Below, in pieces: positions 22,199-33,137 of a DNA stretch of 64,000 nucleotides; position 1 is the stretch's first letter; every line of letters starts with the position of its first letter. The position numbers and the translations under genes were made by a program. The notes beneath the pieces are model-generated. The model was not told the origin of the DNA and did not search any database. It worked only from the letters and a program-made list of their open reading frames with translations. Source of the stretch: Thermothielavioides terrestris NRRL 8126 (lineage: Eukaryota; Ascomycota; Sordariomycetes; Sordariales; Chaetomiaceae); contig NC_016457.1 in assembly GCF_000226115.1 (NCBI RefSeq), positions 1,550,001 to 1,614,000 of the forward strand, in the 5' to 3' direction.

Positions 22199-23992
22199 AT
22201 GGCGGCACCGGAGAGCAGCAGCAACCCAATACCAATCCCAAACGCCGAAGGCATAAACAGCAACAACAACAACAACAAGTGGGAGGGAGCATCAACGGAC
22301 AGCGAGACAGTCATGACGCCAGATATGAGCGGCACACCCCCTGATGACGGTTCGCTGCACGAGCAGGCCGTCGAGACGCCCACGCTGGGGCCCACGGTGC
22401 CCAAGAGCCCCCGGCTCTCGCGAAACCCGTCCTTCTCCGGAAGCAGTTCGTACCAAGAGGACTGGGACCCGTTCCCGCCATTGGACCGGCTTACGGTGCT
22501 CGACATCCTTGATAATTTCACGCTGTCACACCAGCTCGAGAAGCTGCAGAAGGGTATTTCGGCGCAGACCGAGAAGGTGCGCAAGTCACGCCAGGCCTTC
22601 GGCAACCGGAGCCGCATGGCACGCGAGCGCATGGTGGACGAGTGGCGGCGTCGCGTGCCCTCGGCAGAGGAGCAGCTGGAGCGCTATCGCAAGCGGATGC
22701 GAGCGAGCGTCGAGAAGCTCGGCGCGCGGTGGAACGACACCAAGGCCATCTCGCTGCGCGAGAAGATCTCCTTCATCTTCGGCGTCATGAACATCTTCGT
22801 CAGCGGCTACCTGATCGGCGGCTATGCCGAGTGGTTCCACCTCTGGTACACCGGCCAGGTGCTGTATTTCATGCCCATCCGCTTCTACACCTACCACAAG
22901 CGCGGCTACCACTACTTCCTTGCCGACCTCTGCTACTTCGTTAATTTCCTGCTCATACTCAGCATCTGGGCCTTCCCCTCCTCCAAGCGCCTCTTCACCG
23001 CCGTCTACTGCCTCGCCTACGGCAACAATGCCGTCGCCATCATCATGTGGCGCAACTCCCTGGTCTTCCACTCGTTCGACAAGGTCACCTCACTCTTTAT
23101 CCACATTATGCCGTGCGCAACCCTGCACTGCATCGTCCATCTGGTCGACCCGGCCCTCCAGGCCAAACGCTTCCCGGCCATCTGGACCATCAAGAACTCG
23201 CCGCCGGGCTCCGCCACCGCCTACGCCAACGTCCTCTCGATGCTAGCCTGGTCGACCATCCCGTACGCCTTCTGGCAGCTGTGCTACTACTTCTTCATAT
23301 CCGTGCGCCGCCGCGAGAAGATCGCCGCCGGCCGCCCCACCTCCTTCACCTGGCTGCGCAGGTCCTACAGCAAGATCTGGATCGGCAAGATCGTGCTGGC
23401 CCTGCCCGAGCCCCTGCAGGAGCCCGCCTTCATGCTGATCCAGTACATCTACGCCGTGCTGACCATGCTGCCCTGCCCGCTGTGGTTCTTCAGCCGCTGG
23501 GCCTCGGCCGCCTTCCTCCTGCTCGTCTTCGCCTGGTCCGTCTACAACGGCAGCACCTACTACATCGACGTCTTCGGCAACCGCTTCCAGAAGGAACTCG
23601 AGGCCATGAAGGCCGAGGTTGCCAAGTGGCAGAACAGCTCGGACGGCCCGGCCGCCGGCGTGCAAAGCCCGCCGCTCGCGCCGCGTGAGGATGGCACCGC
23701 CGCCGCCCTTGCCGCTGCTGCTACACCTGCTGCGCCTGGCGCGATGGCGACGACCGCCTCTCCCGCCGCCGCCGCCGCCCGCAGTAGTCTTGCCGACGCC
23801 ATCTCGGGCAAGGCGCTGGATGACCGCGGCACGAGCGGCTTCGCCGCCGTCGATAACATCCCGCTGCTGAACGACGAGCGGCCGGCGGCCGTGATCGCGA
23901 CCGGGGCGGATATGGACGTCGGGGCGAGGGATGTGGCGAGGGAGCGGAAGACCGGGAGCGGCAGCGGGAGTGCGGGGCAGTCTTTGTCATGA
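22199..23992 (+). CDS. GPC1: Glycerophosphocholine acyltransferase Gpc1
   Basis: Integral membrane enzyme that acylates glycerophosphocholine to lyso-PC in phosphatidylcholine remodelling (DUF2838 family). Single exon, 597 aa, from the ATG at 22199; nothing upstream in frame is an ATG. Residues 1-115 are disordered with an Asn run and many Ser/Thr-Pro. Residues about 115-185 are charged helix (EKLQKGISAQTEKVRKSRQAF). Several hydrophobic helices follow from about 195 to 460 (ISFIFGVMNIFVSGYLIGG, YFVNFLLILSIWAFP, ANVLSMLAWSTIPYAFW). Conserved YHKRGYHYFLADLCYFVN and HIMPCATLHCIVH lie among them. The C-terminal 130 residues are Ala-rich and disordered. Identification rests on the membrane core pattern. 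Confidence 0.9.
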   Translation: MAAPESSSNPIPIPNAEGINSNNNNNKWEGASTDSETVMTPDMSGTPPDDGSLHEQAVETPTLGPTVPKSPRLSRNPSFSGSSSYQEDWDPFPPLDRLTVLDILDNFTLSHQLEKLQKGISAQTEKVRKSRQAFGNRSRMARERMVDEWRRRVPSAEEQLERYRKRMRASVEKLGARWNDTKAISLREKISFIFGVMNIFVSGYLIGGYAEWFHLWYTGQVLYFMPIRFYTYHKRGYHYFLADLCYFVNFLLILSIWAFPSSKRLFTAVYCLAYGNNAVAIIMWRNSLVFHSFDKVTSLFIHIMPCATLHCIVHLVDPALQAKRFPAIWTIKNSPPGSATAYANVLSMLAWSTIPYAFWQLCYYFFISVRRREKIAAGRPTSFTWLRRSYSKIWIGKIVLALPEPLQEPAFMLIQYIYAVLTMLPCPLWFFSRWASAAFLLLVFAWSVYNGSTYYIDVFGNRFQKELEAMKAEVAKWQNSSDGPAAGVQSPPLAPREDGTAAALAAAATPAAPGAMATTASPAAAAARSSLADAISGKALDDRGTSGFAAVDNIPLLNDERPAAVIATGADMDVGARDVARERKTGSGSGSAGQSLS

Positions 23993-25284
23993 TGATGATG
24001 ACGGTTGTTTTCCCTCCCTGTTAATGATGACCCTGAACATACCTTGGATAGTCGACCTGTCTTTTCCGCAGCTGGCTTCTGCCTTGTGCTGGATTGTGGG
24101 GATTCACTCAATCGGACCTGATTTCGGCGGCGCTGGATAATAGAAGGTGTTTGATGGGGGTGGGTTGCATCAATCTGCCCATTCACTCCGGATTGGTACT
24201 GTACGCCCCTTTGAAGGGGGGCTGCAGGGAAGAGGCGCGAGACGGACCGGAACGGATTCAATCATTTATGATGATACCCTAGCTTAGCAACTATTCAGTT
24301 CTTTTTTTTCCTCCCTCCCCATCATCGTCTTTGATAGCGGGGATTCTCATTTCTCGCTTGGGTCACTCGCGTTCTGCATGGGTTGATCCACGGGGTCTCT
24401 GCTGCATCGGACTGAGACCATCTTATCAAGCTGGGTTGCTCCTGAACGAGCAACTACCATGAGGAGCAGGCACAGAGAGAGCGTAGCTGTGTGTAAGGCA
24501 AGGCTTTCATGCCGCATCTCACAAGCCAAGTAACTCACAGGTTAATATCCAGCCACACAGCCAACAGCCACCAACCACAGCACGCATTACTGGAGGTGAA
24601 GTCAAAACAAGGTGTGTACAGCTTACACCGAGAGCGGTTCGGCATTATCATATCCGGGATCCAAGACAGATCTCAACCACCCAGCTAGCTACCCATCGTC
24701 CTCATAACCCGGAGACGCCCTGAACAAGCGCCGATGCCCCAGCCCAAGCGGGTAGCTAGGTAAGTCCGTCCCATGATCAAGCGGCGCGGGGCAAATCAGT
24801 CCGATCACCGCTTCCAGTGCCCAGTCCCCACCCGAGCGCAAGTATAAATATTACCCAGGGCAACCACAGCGCTCATGAAGCTCCCAACGCCAGAGACACC
24901 GCATCATCCAAATACCATGCAGGGGGAAAAAAAGCAAGGCAAGGTTCCCCACAGTCCGATCGCCCATTTGTCCCGGTCCCAGAGTACCCAAGTGCAAGAC
25001 ATGTCATGAATTTCCCCAGTCATTCACCATAATATATCATGGGATCATCCGCGCTGTTGCCCTTGTTACACCCAACGCCTGCTCCCCATGTGCCATGCAC
25101 TCTCGGTGAAAATCCCGGAGGTAATATCAATCCGCAACCCCCCATCCCAAATCCATGCCCATTTGCTCCGCCCAATGAACCACCAAAAAAGAAAAAAAAA
25201 TGAAGTCAAGATAAAGCATTAAAAATGCAACGCTGAAACCGCGAGGCAACCGCCACAATCCGCGGCGAAGTGGCCGCCCCATCT
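23993..25284. other. Convergent intergenic region, GPC1/CDH1
   Basis: Holds the two 3' flanks. Starts with an ATGATGATG-rich stretch after the GPC1 stop. No gene is seen. Confidence 0.55.
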
Positions 25285-27174
25285 CTAGCGGATGACGGGA
25301 AGGTCTATGCTCCCGCCCAGCAGCCTGACGGGCTGCTTCGGTTTGAAGACCTCCCAGAAGCGCAGGGTCTCGTCGCCCGCGCCGGTGACGACCTGGGTCC
25401 CGTCGGGGCTCATGGCCAGGTAGAGCACGCGGTAGGTGTGGCCGGTCAAGCTGGCGACGCGCGACATGGAGGGGTACTTCCAGATGACTAGGTTGTTTTG
25501 TATGTACCCGTGCGTCGAGACGAGTTCGTTTGAGTTTTTGGACCACATGAGGTTGCAGACTTGGCTACCCGTGTCGACGTCGTTGCGGACGTTGCCGCGG
25601 ACCGTGTCGTGGAAAATGATACGGCGGTCGGCGGTGCCGCCGCCCGAAGCCAACAGGCCACGCTGATGAGGAGACCAGGCAAGGGCCTTAACGGCGGCAA
25701 TGTGCTCGGTGAAGGTCCAGAGCGGCTTGTGGTCCTGGAGCTTGTCCCAGACCAGGACCGTGTTGTCGTTTGATCCGCTGGCCAGCTGGCCGTCCTGGCA
25801 GTTCCATTTCAGGCCGCAAACTTCCTGTTTGTGCCCGATTAATTGCTTCACCCACTGATCCGGAGCCCGGACGTCGCGGTGCAGGATGGTTCGATCCCGC
25901 GAGCCGGTGGACAGGATGTGGGCATTCCACGCCAGCGAGCCAACGCGCGCAGTGTGGCCTGTCATCGTCCGCATCCTCTTGAATTTTTGAGCGTCCCATA
26001 TCTGCACCAGGCCCTTCTTAGTGCCGATGGCAATATGGGTTCCCTTTTGAATCCAGGAGACGCTGGTGACCTTATCATCCTCGAGCGTGCACAACTTGGC
26101 GACCTTCCCGTTTTGCGCGTTGTACATGAAGACGCCCGAACCGAGACCGACGGCTAGAACATCCGAGCTGCCCCAATCCATCAAGTTAAGATAGAAATCT
26201 TCGGCAAGATTCGGCGCATCTAGGACCTTGAACGGTACTTTGCTAACTGTCCTGTGCTGGCGCCGCGGGGCGAGCAGCATCTGCTGACTGTTGTAGGTTA
26301 TCGGCGTCGTGCTGTACGTGTCCAAGCGCGGATCCGGCAGCAAGCTGTGTGCTCTCTGAGGCGTCTTCCTGGGCGTCGAGAGGCCGACGAGGTGTTGGTG
26401 GCGCGGGGAAACGTACGAAAACAGGTTCTTCTGGGGAGTTGAGGGGGTCAAGGACGTCGGAAGCGCCGGATCTGGGCCTCTGGGAGGCGTGCGCATCCGC
26501 TCGTGTTCCGGCGTCCATCTCGGCGAGGTCTGCGGTACGGTGTCCTCAAAAAGCTCAGTGCGCAGCAGCTCCCTGAAGGTCTGATCGGCCTCCTCGCCTG
26601 CAGCTGGTGTCAGCACAGCGGGAGATGGCCACTCGGCGAAACCACTTACTCTTTTGCGAGCGATATCCCCTCGGTGGGCTTCTCGGTCGACCCCTCTCTG
26701 GGGCTGGTCGCGGCGGTGGCGGGATCAACTGGTATCCAGACTGCAAATCGCGGCCAGACCGCGCGGGAATGAATCTGCAGATCAAGGTCAACACGATCCG
26801 CCACCGAGGAAAGAGTGTCGGGCGTACCTGTCGGCATCTATCCTCTGCCGCTTCCTGCGCGGGCTTCCATAGAGACGCTCTCTCTGTTTGTCGAGCGCGT
26901 CCAACCCGTCAGACGCCCTCCCGGGTCCTTCGGTGCCGCTGTGGGCCGCTGACGAGCGCGCCTGCCGGGAGGCCGAAGAGGCTCTGGACGAGGAAGGGCC
27001 GTGGTGCAGGAATTGTTCAGAGGAAGCTCTCATGGCGGTGGTAGAAGGCGCAGACAGAGCATTGAATCCGGCTATTGGTCGATCCGGTGTGGCGGTCGAG
27101 GGAAGCGGTTTGCTAAAGCGGGCGCCAGCATCGTCTGACGCCGCACCGGGCATGCCGGCGCCGTGGAGGGACAT
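25285..27174 (-). CDS. CDH1: APC/C activator Cdh1/Fizzy-related (WD40)
   Basis: Substrate-recruiting activator of the anaphase-promoting complex from late mitosis through G1. Three exons, 27174-26828, 26774-26650 and 26597-25285, giving 594 aa. The splice between exons 1 and 2 creates the APC/C-binding C-box, DRFIPAR. The N-terminal third is Ser/Thr-Pro-rich with potential Cdk sites (for example LYGSPRRKR and SPRWTPEHERMRTPPR). The Fizzy-type linker SKVPFKVLDAPNLAEDFYLNLMDW leads into a seven-blade WD40 propeller (VLAVGLGSGVFMYNA to LRFWEVF). It ends DLPVIR, with the Ile-Arg tail that docks on APC/C. The linker and tail favour Cdh1 over Cdc20. Confidence 0.95.
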
Positions 27175-29475
27175 ATTAAATGTTATCGTAACAATCGGCA
27201 AAGTCCCAGGGAGAATGCAAGGTATATAGGCCTATGCAGTGCAGGACACGCCAAAGTGAGCGCGGTCCTTTGCGGGTGCGCTTTGTTGCCAAAAATCGGG
27301 CCAGAATCAGGTCGGAAGGGATGGTCAGGGGTGTCGGTGATAGTGCGCACGCAGATAATCGAGGTAAGCAGGCAGAAGTCGATGCGCAGCGTCACGCAAA
27401 TCGATAAGAGGGGTCGCGAAAGCCGGTGGGATCCTCGTTGCGATGGCTCTGTAAGCTCAGCGGGGCAACAGGGTCGTCGGGCAAGAGGCGCTGAATTGTT
27501 CGGACTTGTTTAGGAGCGTGCCGAAGCGGTCAGGGAGTCATTGCAATCGCGCAGGTTCGGGACTGTCGAGCTCGTTGTCGTGGACTTCGCCTGTTTGGCG
27601 CGCTGTCGACGGCGACGGCAGTGATGTGCGGCGGGCGGTAGCAAGGTGCAGGGTGGAGAAGTGTGGTTGAACGGAGAAATGAGGTTGGAAGGAGCATCGA
27701 GGGTACCTGCCTCCCCCTGCCTCTGCCCTGCGAGCCGAGTGGGCCCTGAATGCTATTGCGTTCTTTGCGTGCCAATTGTCTGACGGTATTGATCCCTGTA
27801 ATGGTATTGTGCATTCCCTCCCTTACCCGCCAGCGCAAAAGTCAGGTAGGTATCTAGTGTATTTTACCTCGCCGCCCCGTTCGTTACATGAATTGTTCCC
27901 AAATTTCACAATACCAACACCAGTCGCGAAACCCTCAATCACGATCAAGCGCTCATTCGATGGCCAGGGATGCATGGGCCATGAAAACACATTGCAACCA
28001 AAACGGTGTGCGGCCCGCGGCTGCGGTGTGAGGTGCCCCATCCAGCCGCAACTGCGACTGAAGAAGCAATGATTGAACGCGACAAAGACATCCTCGAGTC
28101 GTCGTTCCGCTCTTCTTGCTGCTTGAAAACTCATTCTCCAAGATTGTTAAGTTTTAGTCAATTCTCAAATGTGCATGAACACTGGTTACGAAGGAGATCT
28201 GACTGCCCAGTCACCAATAATGAGTTCCTTTCTCGATAGTTACGCCAACTTCTCCGGTAAACTCGAAAGGTATGTGTGGGCCGCCCAACCTTAAATCCAA
28301 AACAGATATTCATTCATCTCGAATTCTTAGCCGCTGACTGGAAACCACTCTTGGATCTTCCAAACACTACGCTGCTCCTCCTCCTGGAGCGATGGTTTCG
28401 AGATGTTTTTTTATTGCAGTCAACATGTTCGCTGCCCTGCATCTATGGCCGAATCAGGCGGGCACGCGTCGCAGCATCCAGAATGCACACTGCTCTTGGA
28501 TTCGCCAGCAGGCGGCTTTTGTTGTTGTTTTGTTTCTGCCCAGCTGCACCACACCGTCGCGATGCGGGGACCGTTAACTGGCTGAGGACCCCTGCTCAAC
28601 ATCGTGGGTCGTGGCCACCTGCAGGCCGCGACCAATGACGGGCGCGTCTGTGGAAGCCCCCACGCGTCAAGTTCGTGTTTCCCTGCGCCTGGAACTGCGA
28701 ATCCCTTGTCTAACACCCCGCACCCTTGGTGCACATGGATTTCCTCCACATGCAGCGCAATCGAGGGGGACCACAGAGGACGTCTCCATCCCTGTACGAC
28801 GCATTTTATGTAGTCTATTTCACCGTCCAGAACTTAAGAGGTATTCACCTCGCCTGAAGTCTCGCCACACACCCTACTGTAACGCGCCGCCATTTTCTGA
28901 TGGGTTTTGCTGATGGGATAAATCCACCTAACTTTTTCCTGGATGGCCATCGGCATGTACTCTTGACATGCCTCCTGCAGCACTGAGATGCGTCCCGCTG
29001 CCAACCCAACTTATCACCCCTTCTCCAGCGTTCTCCGTTTAAGGTACACAGCAGTTCAAGCGGCAAAGCTGATCTATGACTGCTCATCAACTACTTATCC
29101 CGATAGGGTCATATGCCGGGCGGTTCTTTGAGGACAATCTCCCCTAGTTCCGCCCCCGACGATGAGTCCGCCCGCGGCACCGCGACTGTGGAGGCATAAC
29201 TAGGCCCTCAGACAGAATACCTTAAGGAGACATATGACGGCATTTTCTTTTTGCCTACCGTGCTCACTTCCTTGCAGACTCTGGGGGTATCATGACAGCC
29301 TGACCCGGGCACCATTTTGCCATCTTTCTCCAGGGCGATCCTTAGACCCGCACGTTTCCCCCCCAACAATACTCCTGACAACACCTAGGAAACTCCATAC
29401 CAATGCAGTAGAATGTCCCAAGGCCATTGTTTCAGACCCGAACCAGCCCGGAAGCAGCAGAACCGCATCGGCTCA
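27175..29475. other. Intergenic, CDH1 5' flank
   Basis: A 2.3-kb spacer between CDH1 and the PRPP synthetase 3' end. Frames up to about 140 codons overlap in several phases with no family motif. I see no gene, tRNA or transposon end here. Confidence 0.5.
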
Positions 29476-31082
29476 TCAATCATACTGAAACAGTGTGCTC
29501 AGACTCTCGCCGTGATGCACCCTCCTGATGGCCTCGGCGAACGTCGCGCTGATATCCAACACCTCGAGCTTCGCGCACGCCGCCTGGTGCGCCTCCTGCG
29601 GGACCGTGTTCGTCACGACCACCTTGTCGAGCGCGGAAGCGTTGATGCGCGCAATGGCGTCGCCGCTCATCACGCCGTGCGTCAGCAGCGCAATCACCTG
29701 CACCGCGCCTTCCCGCTTGAGCAACTTCGCCGCGCGTGTGATGGTGTTGGCCGTATCGACCAGGTCGTCGATGAGGATGCACACGCGTGAGGCGACGTCG
29801 CCGACTAGCATCATGGTTGCTTTGGGGGTTTCCGAGATCTTCGGCGGACGGCGTTCTGCGACGGGGTGATTGTCCTGATTAGCTTCGGTACGATGGTTAG
29901 CAGGAGGGAGAAGAGCAAATAAGCAATACCTTTGTGGATGAGGGCAAAAGCCAGCCCAAGGCTGTCGGCTATCGCCGTGGCACGCTTGGCGCCACCCGCA
30001 TCCGGACTGACGATGACCGCGTCGCGGTAGTTGGGGATGTGGTGCTGGATGTAGCGTTTCAGCAGCGGCCGGGCGTAGAGGTTGTCGACTGAGAGAGCTA
30101 GTCAGCGTTTGCCCCATCCCCAGCGAGCGTCATAAGACATCAATAACCCACCCGGAATGTCGAAGAAGCCCTGATAAGAACTCTCGTGAAGGTCGCAGGT
30201 CAGGATGCGGTCCGCCCCAGCGCAGGTCAGCAAGTCCGCCATGAGCGACCCAGCCTGCGCCATGAACTGCTTGTGCCCCGATTTCGCCTGCAGCGCCATC
30301 ATCAGCGACGGGTTCTCGTAGTCGTGCGTGGTGTAGTTGCCAGTCTGCTTGTCCTGCGGCGGCAGTGTAGGCGAGCCCCATCCGCTGCTGCTCGCTTTCC
30401 TCCATGTCACATCCCCCTCCTTCTCCAGCGAAGCGCCTCTCATCATCTCCACGACATCCAACTCGGGACTCCTCAGCCCAACCGTCTGGGGGATATTCGG
30501 ACCCGGGGTCACAGGGACGCTCTCAAACGTGTACTCGACCGGCTTCGCTTTTCCGCCGCCCCCATCACCTCCGCCATCGGCCTCACCCTTTCCAATCCCG
30601 CGCGACAGCCCAACCAACGGGGCCCCAGCCTTGGAAAACGGCAGATCCGGCTGCCGCGAGTACGGAAACAGGGGCAACACCGCGGTTACTCTCTTCGCGC
30701 TGCCCGTCTTGCACGCCGAGATCATGATGCACAGTTCGACGAAGTAGTCGTTGACCGTATGCCGCGCTGCCTTCTCTCGCTCTCTCTCCGCCTCTTTCAC
30801 CCCTGCAACCTCACCATCCCCATCGACTTCACCTCTCCCGCTCCCACCGCCCTCAGCACCACCAGCATCAGCATCGCCGTCGACGCCCGCGGGCCCGACC
30901 CCAAAGGACTGCACGATATACACATCCTTGCCGCGCACCGAGTCTCGGATCTCGCAGCGCGTCTCGCCGCAGGAAAACTTGGACAGCACGCAGCTCGCCG
31001 GCGACACGCCGAGCATGGCGGCGACGTCGGCCACGAAGCGCGGGTGCGACGTGCCCGCGAGGAGGACGATGTTGCGGACCAT
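29476..31082 (-). CDS. Ribose-phosphate pyrophosphokinase with large insertions
   Basis: Makes PRPP from ribose-5-phosphate and ATP, for purine, pyrimidine, His, Trp and NAD synthesis. Three exons, 31082-30152, 30088-29930 and 29855-29476, giving 489 aa. The third acceptor is CGCAG at 29858-29856, which restores [14 protein letters not shown]; an AG 19 nt upstream would break the frame. Core motifs are present: [14 protein letters not shown] at the N-terminus, [40 protein letters not shown], and the PRPP-binding loop [14 protein letters not shown] Gly/Asp-rich insert lies at about residues 62-108 and a second of about 100 residues between the [14 protein letters not shown] segment and DYENPSLM. 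Such non-homologous regions occur in yeast Prs1 and Prs5; which paralogue this is I cannot say. Confidence 0.93.
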
Positions 31083-32496
31083 GGCTGCCGGCCTTTTCGT
31101 TCCCTCTCGCGAAGTTTCGTGGCTGTTCTCTGTTGCGACCTCTTAGGTGGGTCTGCTCTCGCTCTCGGAGGAAGTCTGGATGTGGTGTTGGCGGGAAAAT
31201 TGTAAGTTGAAGTTGATCCAGTGAGTGTTGAGTGCTAAGTGTTTGTTTTCTGTAGTGCTTGTTGGTCGATCAATCGGTTGGCACCACGATAGCAACAGGG
31301 CGGTCAACAGCAGGAAAGTCGGAAGCACAGCTCGACGTAAGGAACGTCTCTTGATGGTTACGAGCAGCAGGAAAGGACCGTGGAGAAGAAAACGCCGTTT
31401 GCACTGGAACCAGGCTTGCTATCCTCCTCCAACTTGCAAAAAGGAAAGTGGTTGGTCGAGAACAAGAGAATCCGGGAAGGAACGAAGAGCAAGAAGAAGG
31501 CGGGAAAGATTGAAAAAAAGCAAGTCAGCCTTTCAACCCCTCCAAAAAAGGGATTGGGCGCTGAGACAGCTTGTGACTTGAGCCAGCGGGAAGGTGGCAC
31601 TGCGTTCGTTCCGATGCGCTTGTGGCGGTCGTACAAATGCCAAACTAAGATAGTCCAGTTCAAACCGTACCAAACCAAACCAGCAGGCGGAACTTATATC
31701 AGACTCAAATCCGATCCCATCAATCAGGCCGGATTGGTGCTGGACGACACAATTAAGACAGTCTGACGCAGCCAGGTTGAATTCCGCATAACTTACACGG
31801 AAAGAGCGACCGTTCGAGCATATCTGAACCAAAAAGGCAGGACAGCACGAGAAGAAAATGCCTTGCTCTTGTTTCAAACATCCGAGTGGCTTAACTTACT
31901 GGTTTACCTGCCTGTTACACCACCGAAGAAACAAACGGGAACTGCCGCCGTCGTTGGATACGCTCCATCTCGGTGCCAAAAAAGGAAGGGAGGGATCCCG
32001 GTCACATTCACAATCATAGTGTTGTCAATGAGGCGTCAAATACAGTTAACCTAAGTGGGGCGCGGGGGGAACTGGGGACTCAGAGGTTTACAATGGCCCG
32101 CGGGGGGTTGAATTCGGTGTTTGCCCTCCCTCTAATAATCCGTACTCTGCACGGATTCCAGCGGCTTTCCATGGTGAACTCTATAGTGTACAGTACAAAC
32201 ACGCATACTGCGTGCTACTGCATCGGAGGTGGCGATTGAGTCCTCGTAATACAGAGATAACGTTGTGTGAGGGACATCCCGTAAGGTTGTGTATTCTTCC
32301 CCTACTTGAACCCCTGATCGGCATAGCTGCCAGGTATTGCCAGCGCCACTAATCCGTACTGAGCAGGAAACCTACAGGTAAGGGGTCAGTGCTTGCAGCT
32401 CGGATTACGTCATGTTCGATCTCTGGCAAAGGTCGGGTGTTTGCGTCACAAACACTTTCCTGTTTGACAACATTCTTGCTCTCATGTACATGGCTG
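31083..32496. other. Intergenic, PRPP synthetase 5' flank
   Basis: Contains the promoter side of the PRPP synthetase gene and then unique-looking sequence up to the left inverted repeat of the MITE-like element. No gene is recognised. Confidence 0.55.
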
Positions 32497-32879
32497 ATGG
32501 CTAAAGAGGTCCCGCCAAGACTAATTTCGGCCAATTGTCGGCTTTGTTTTTACAACGTTTTTACGTAGCCACGATCGCCAAGGCGTTTACACTATCGCTA
32601 AGGGTTAGTTCGCCGGGGGTACGGGGGGCGGCGCCAGCCCCCCGCTAGTTAGGGTCCGGGTTATCGTTAGGGTACGGGTTATAGTTAGGGTACGGGTTAA
32701 CTTCGTTTTCTTTTTTTTCGATTTGGTTGAGGTTTCGTAAAGTTGTTGTTGCGAGTCTTTGCGACATTTCGTTGTTGGTGATGCTCTAAGTTATGGCAGC
32801 CCTACGTACCCTTGGCGATTTGTAATTTCTTGTAAGCGGCAACCTCCGAAATTAGTCTTGGCGGGACCTCTTTAGCCAT
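32497..32879. mobile_element. MITE-like non-autonomous DNA transposon with 34-bp TIRs
   Basis: Positions 32497-32530 (starting ATGGCTAAAGAGG) are the perfect reverse complement of 32846-32879 (ending CCTCTTTAGCCAT). The match stops at the next base on both sides. A second inverted pair lies inside (32574-32583 and 810-819 of the same kilobase, core ATCGCCAAGG/CCTTGGCGAT). The element has no coding capacity. If the outermost AT is a target-site duplication, the repeats are 32 bp and start GGCTAAAG. Superfamily is not assignable by eye. Confidence 0.85.
32648..32701 (+). repeat. Three 18-bp repeats containing TTAGGG
   Basis: Units at 32648, 32666 and 32684 follow GTTAGGGTACGGGTTATA with one to three changes. 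All three hold TTAGGG. They lie inside the MITE-like element, just after a GC-rich inverted repeat (about 32622-32643). Confidence 0.85.
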
Positions 32880-33137
32880 AACCCTCACATGTCTCACCAG
32901 CTCCGAGATAGCTCTCAAGCAACTGATATCCCAGTGTAAACACGTCTATTACTCGGGTGACCTTGTTTCTGCGATACAGACCAGGGCCCGTTCCCACCGC
33001 CTTTTTTTCTATAAAAGCAGCAAAACCGAACGAAACGAAGTGGACCCCAAAACGGCCACTGAAAGATTATCCCCTTCCCCCCCCCCACCCAATCAATCCC
33101 CAAAGGGACGGCTGCCAGATAGCACAGTCCAGGCTCT

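Noticed and set aside
32640..32701. Interstitial telomere or chromosome end
   Set aside because: The TTAGGG words are spaced 18 bp apart within a larger unit inside the inverted-repeat element and are not a TTAGGG tandem array.
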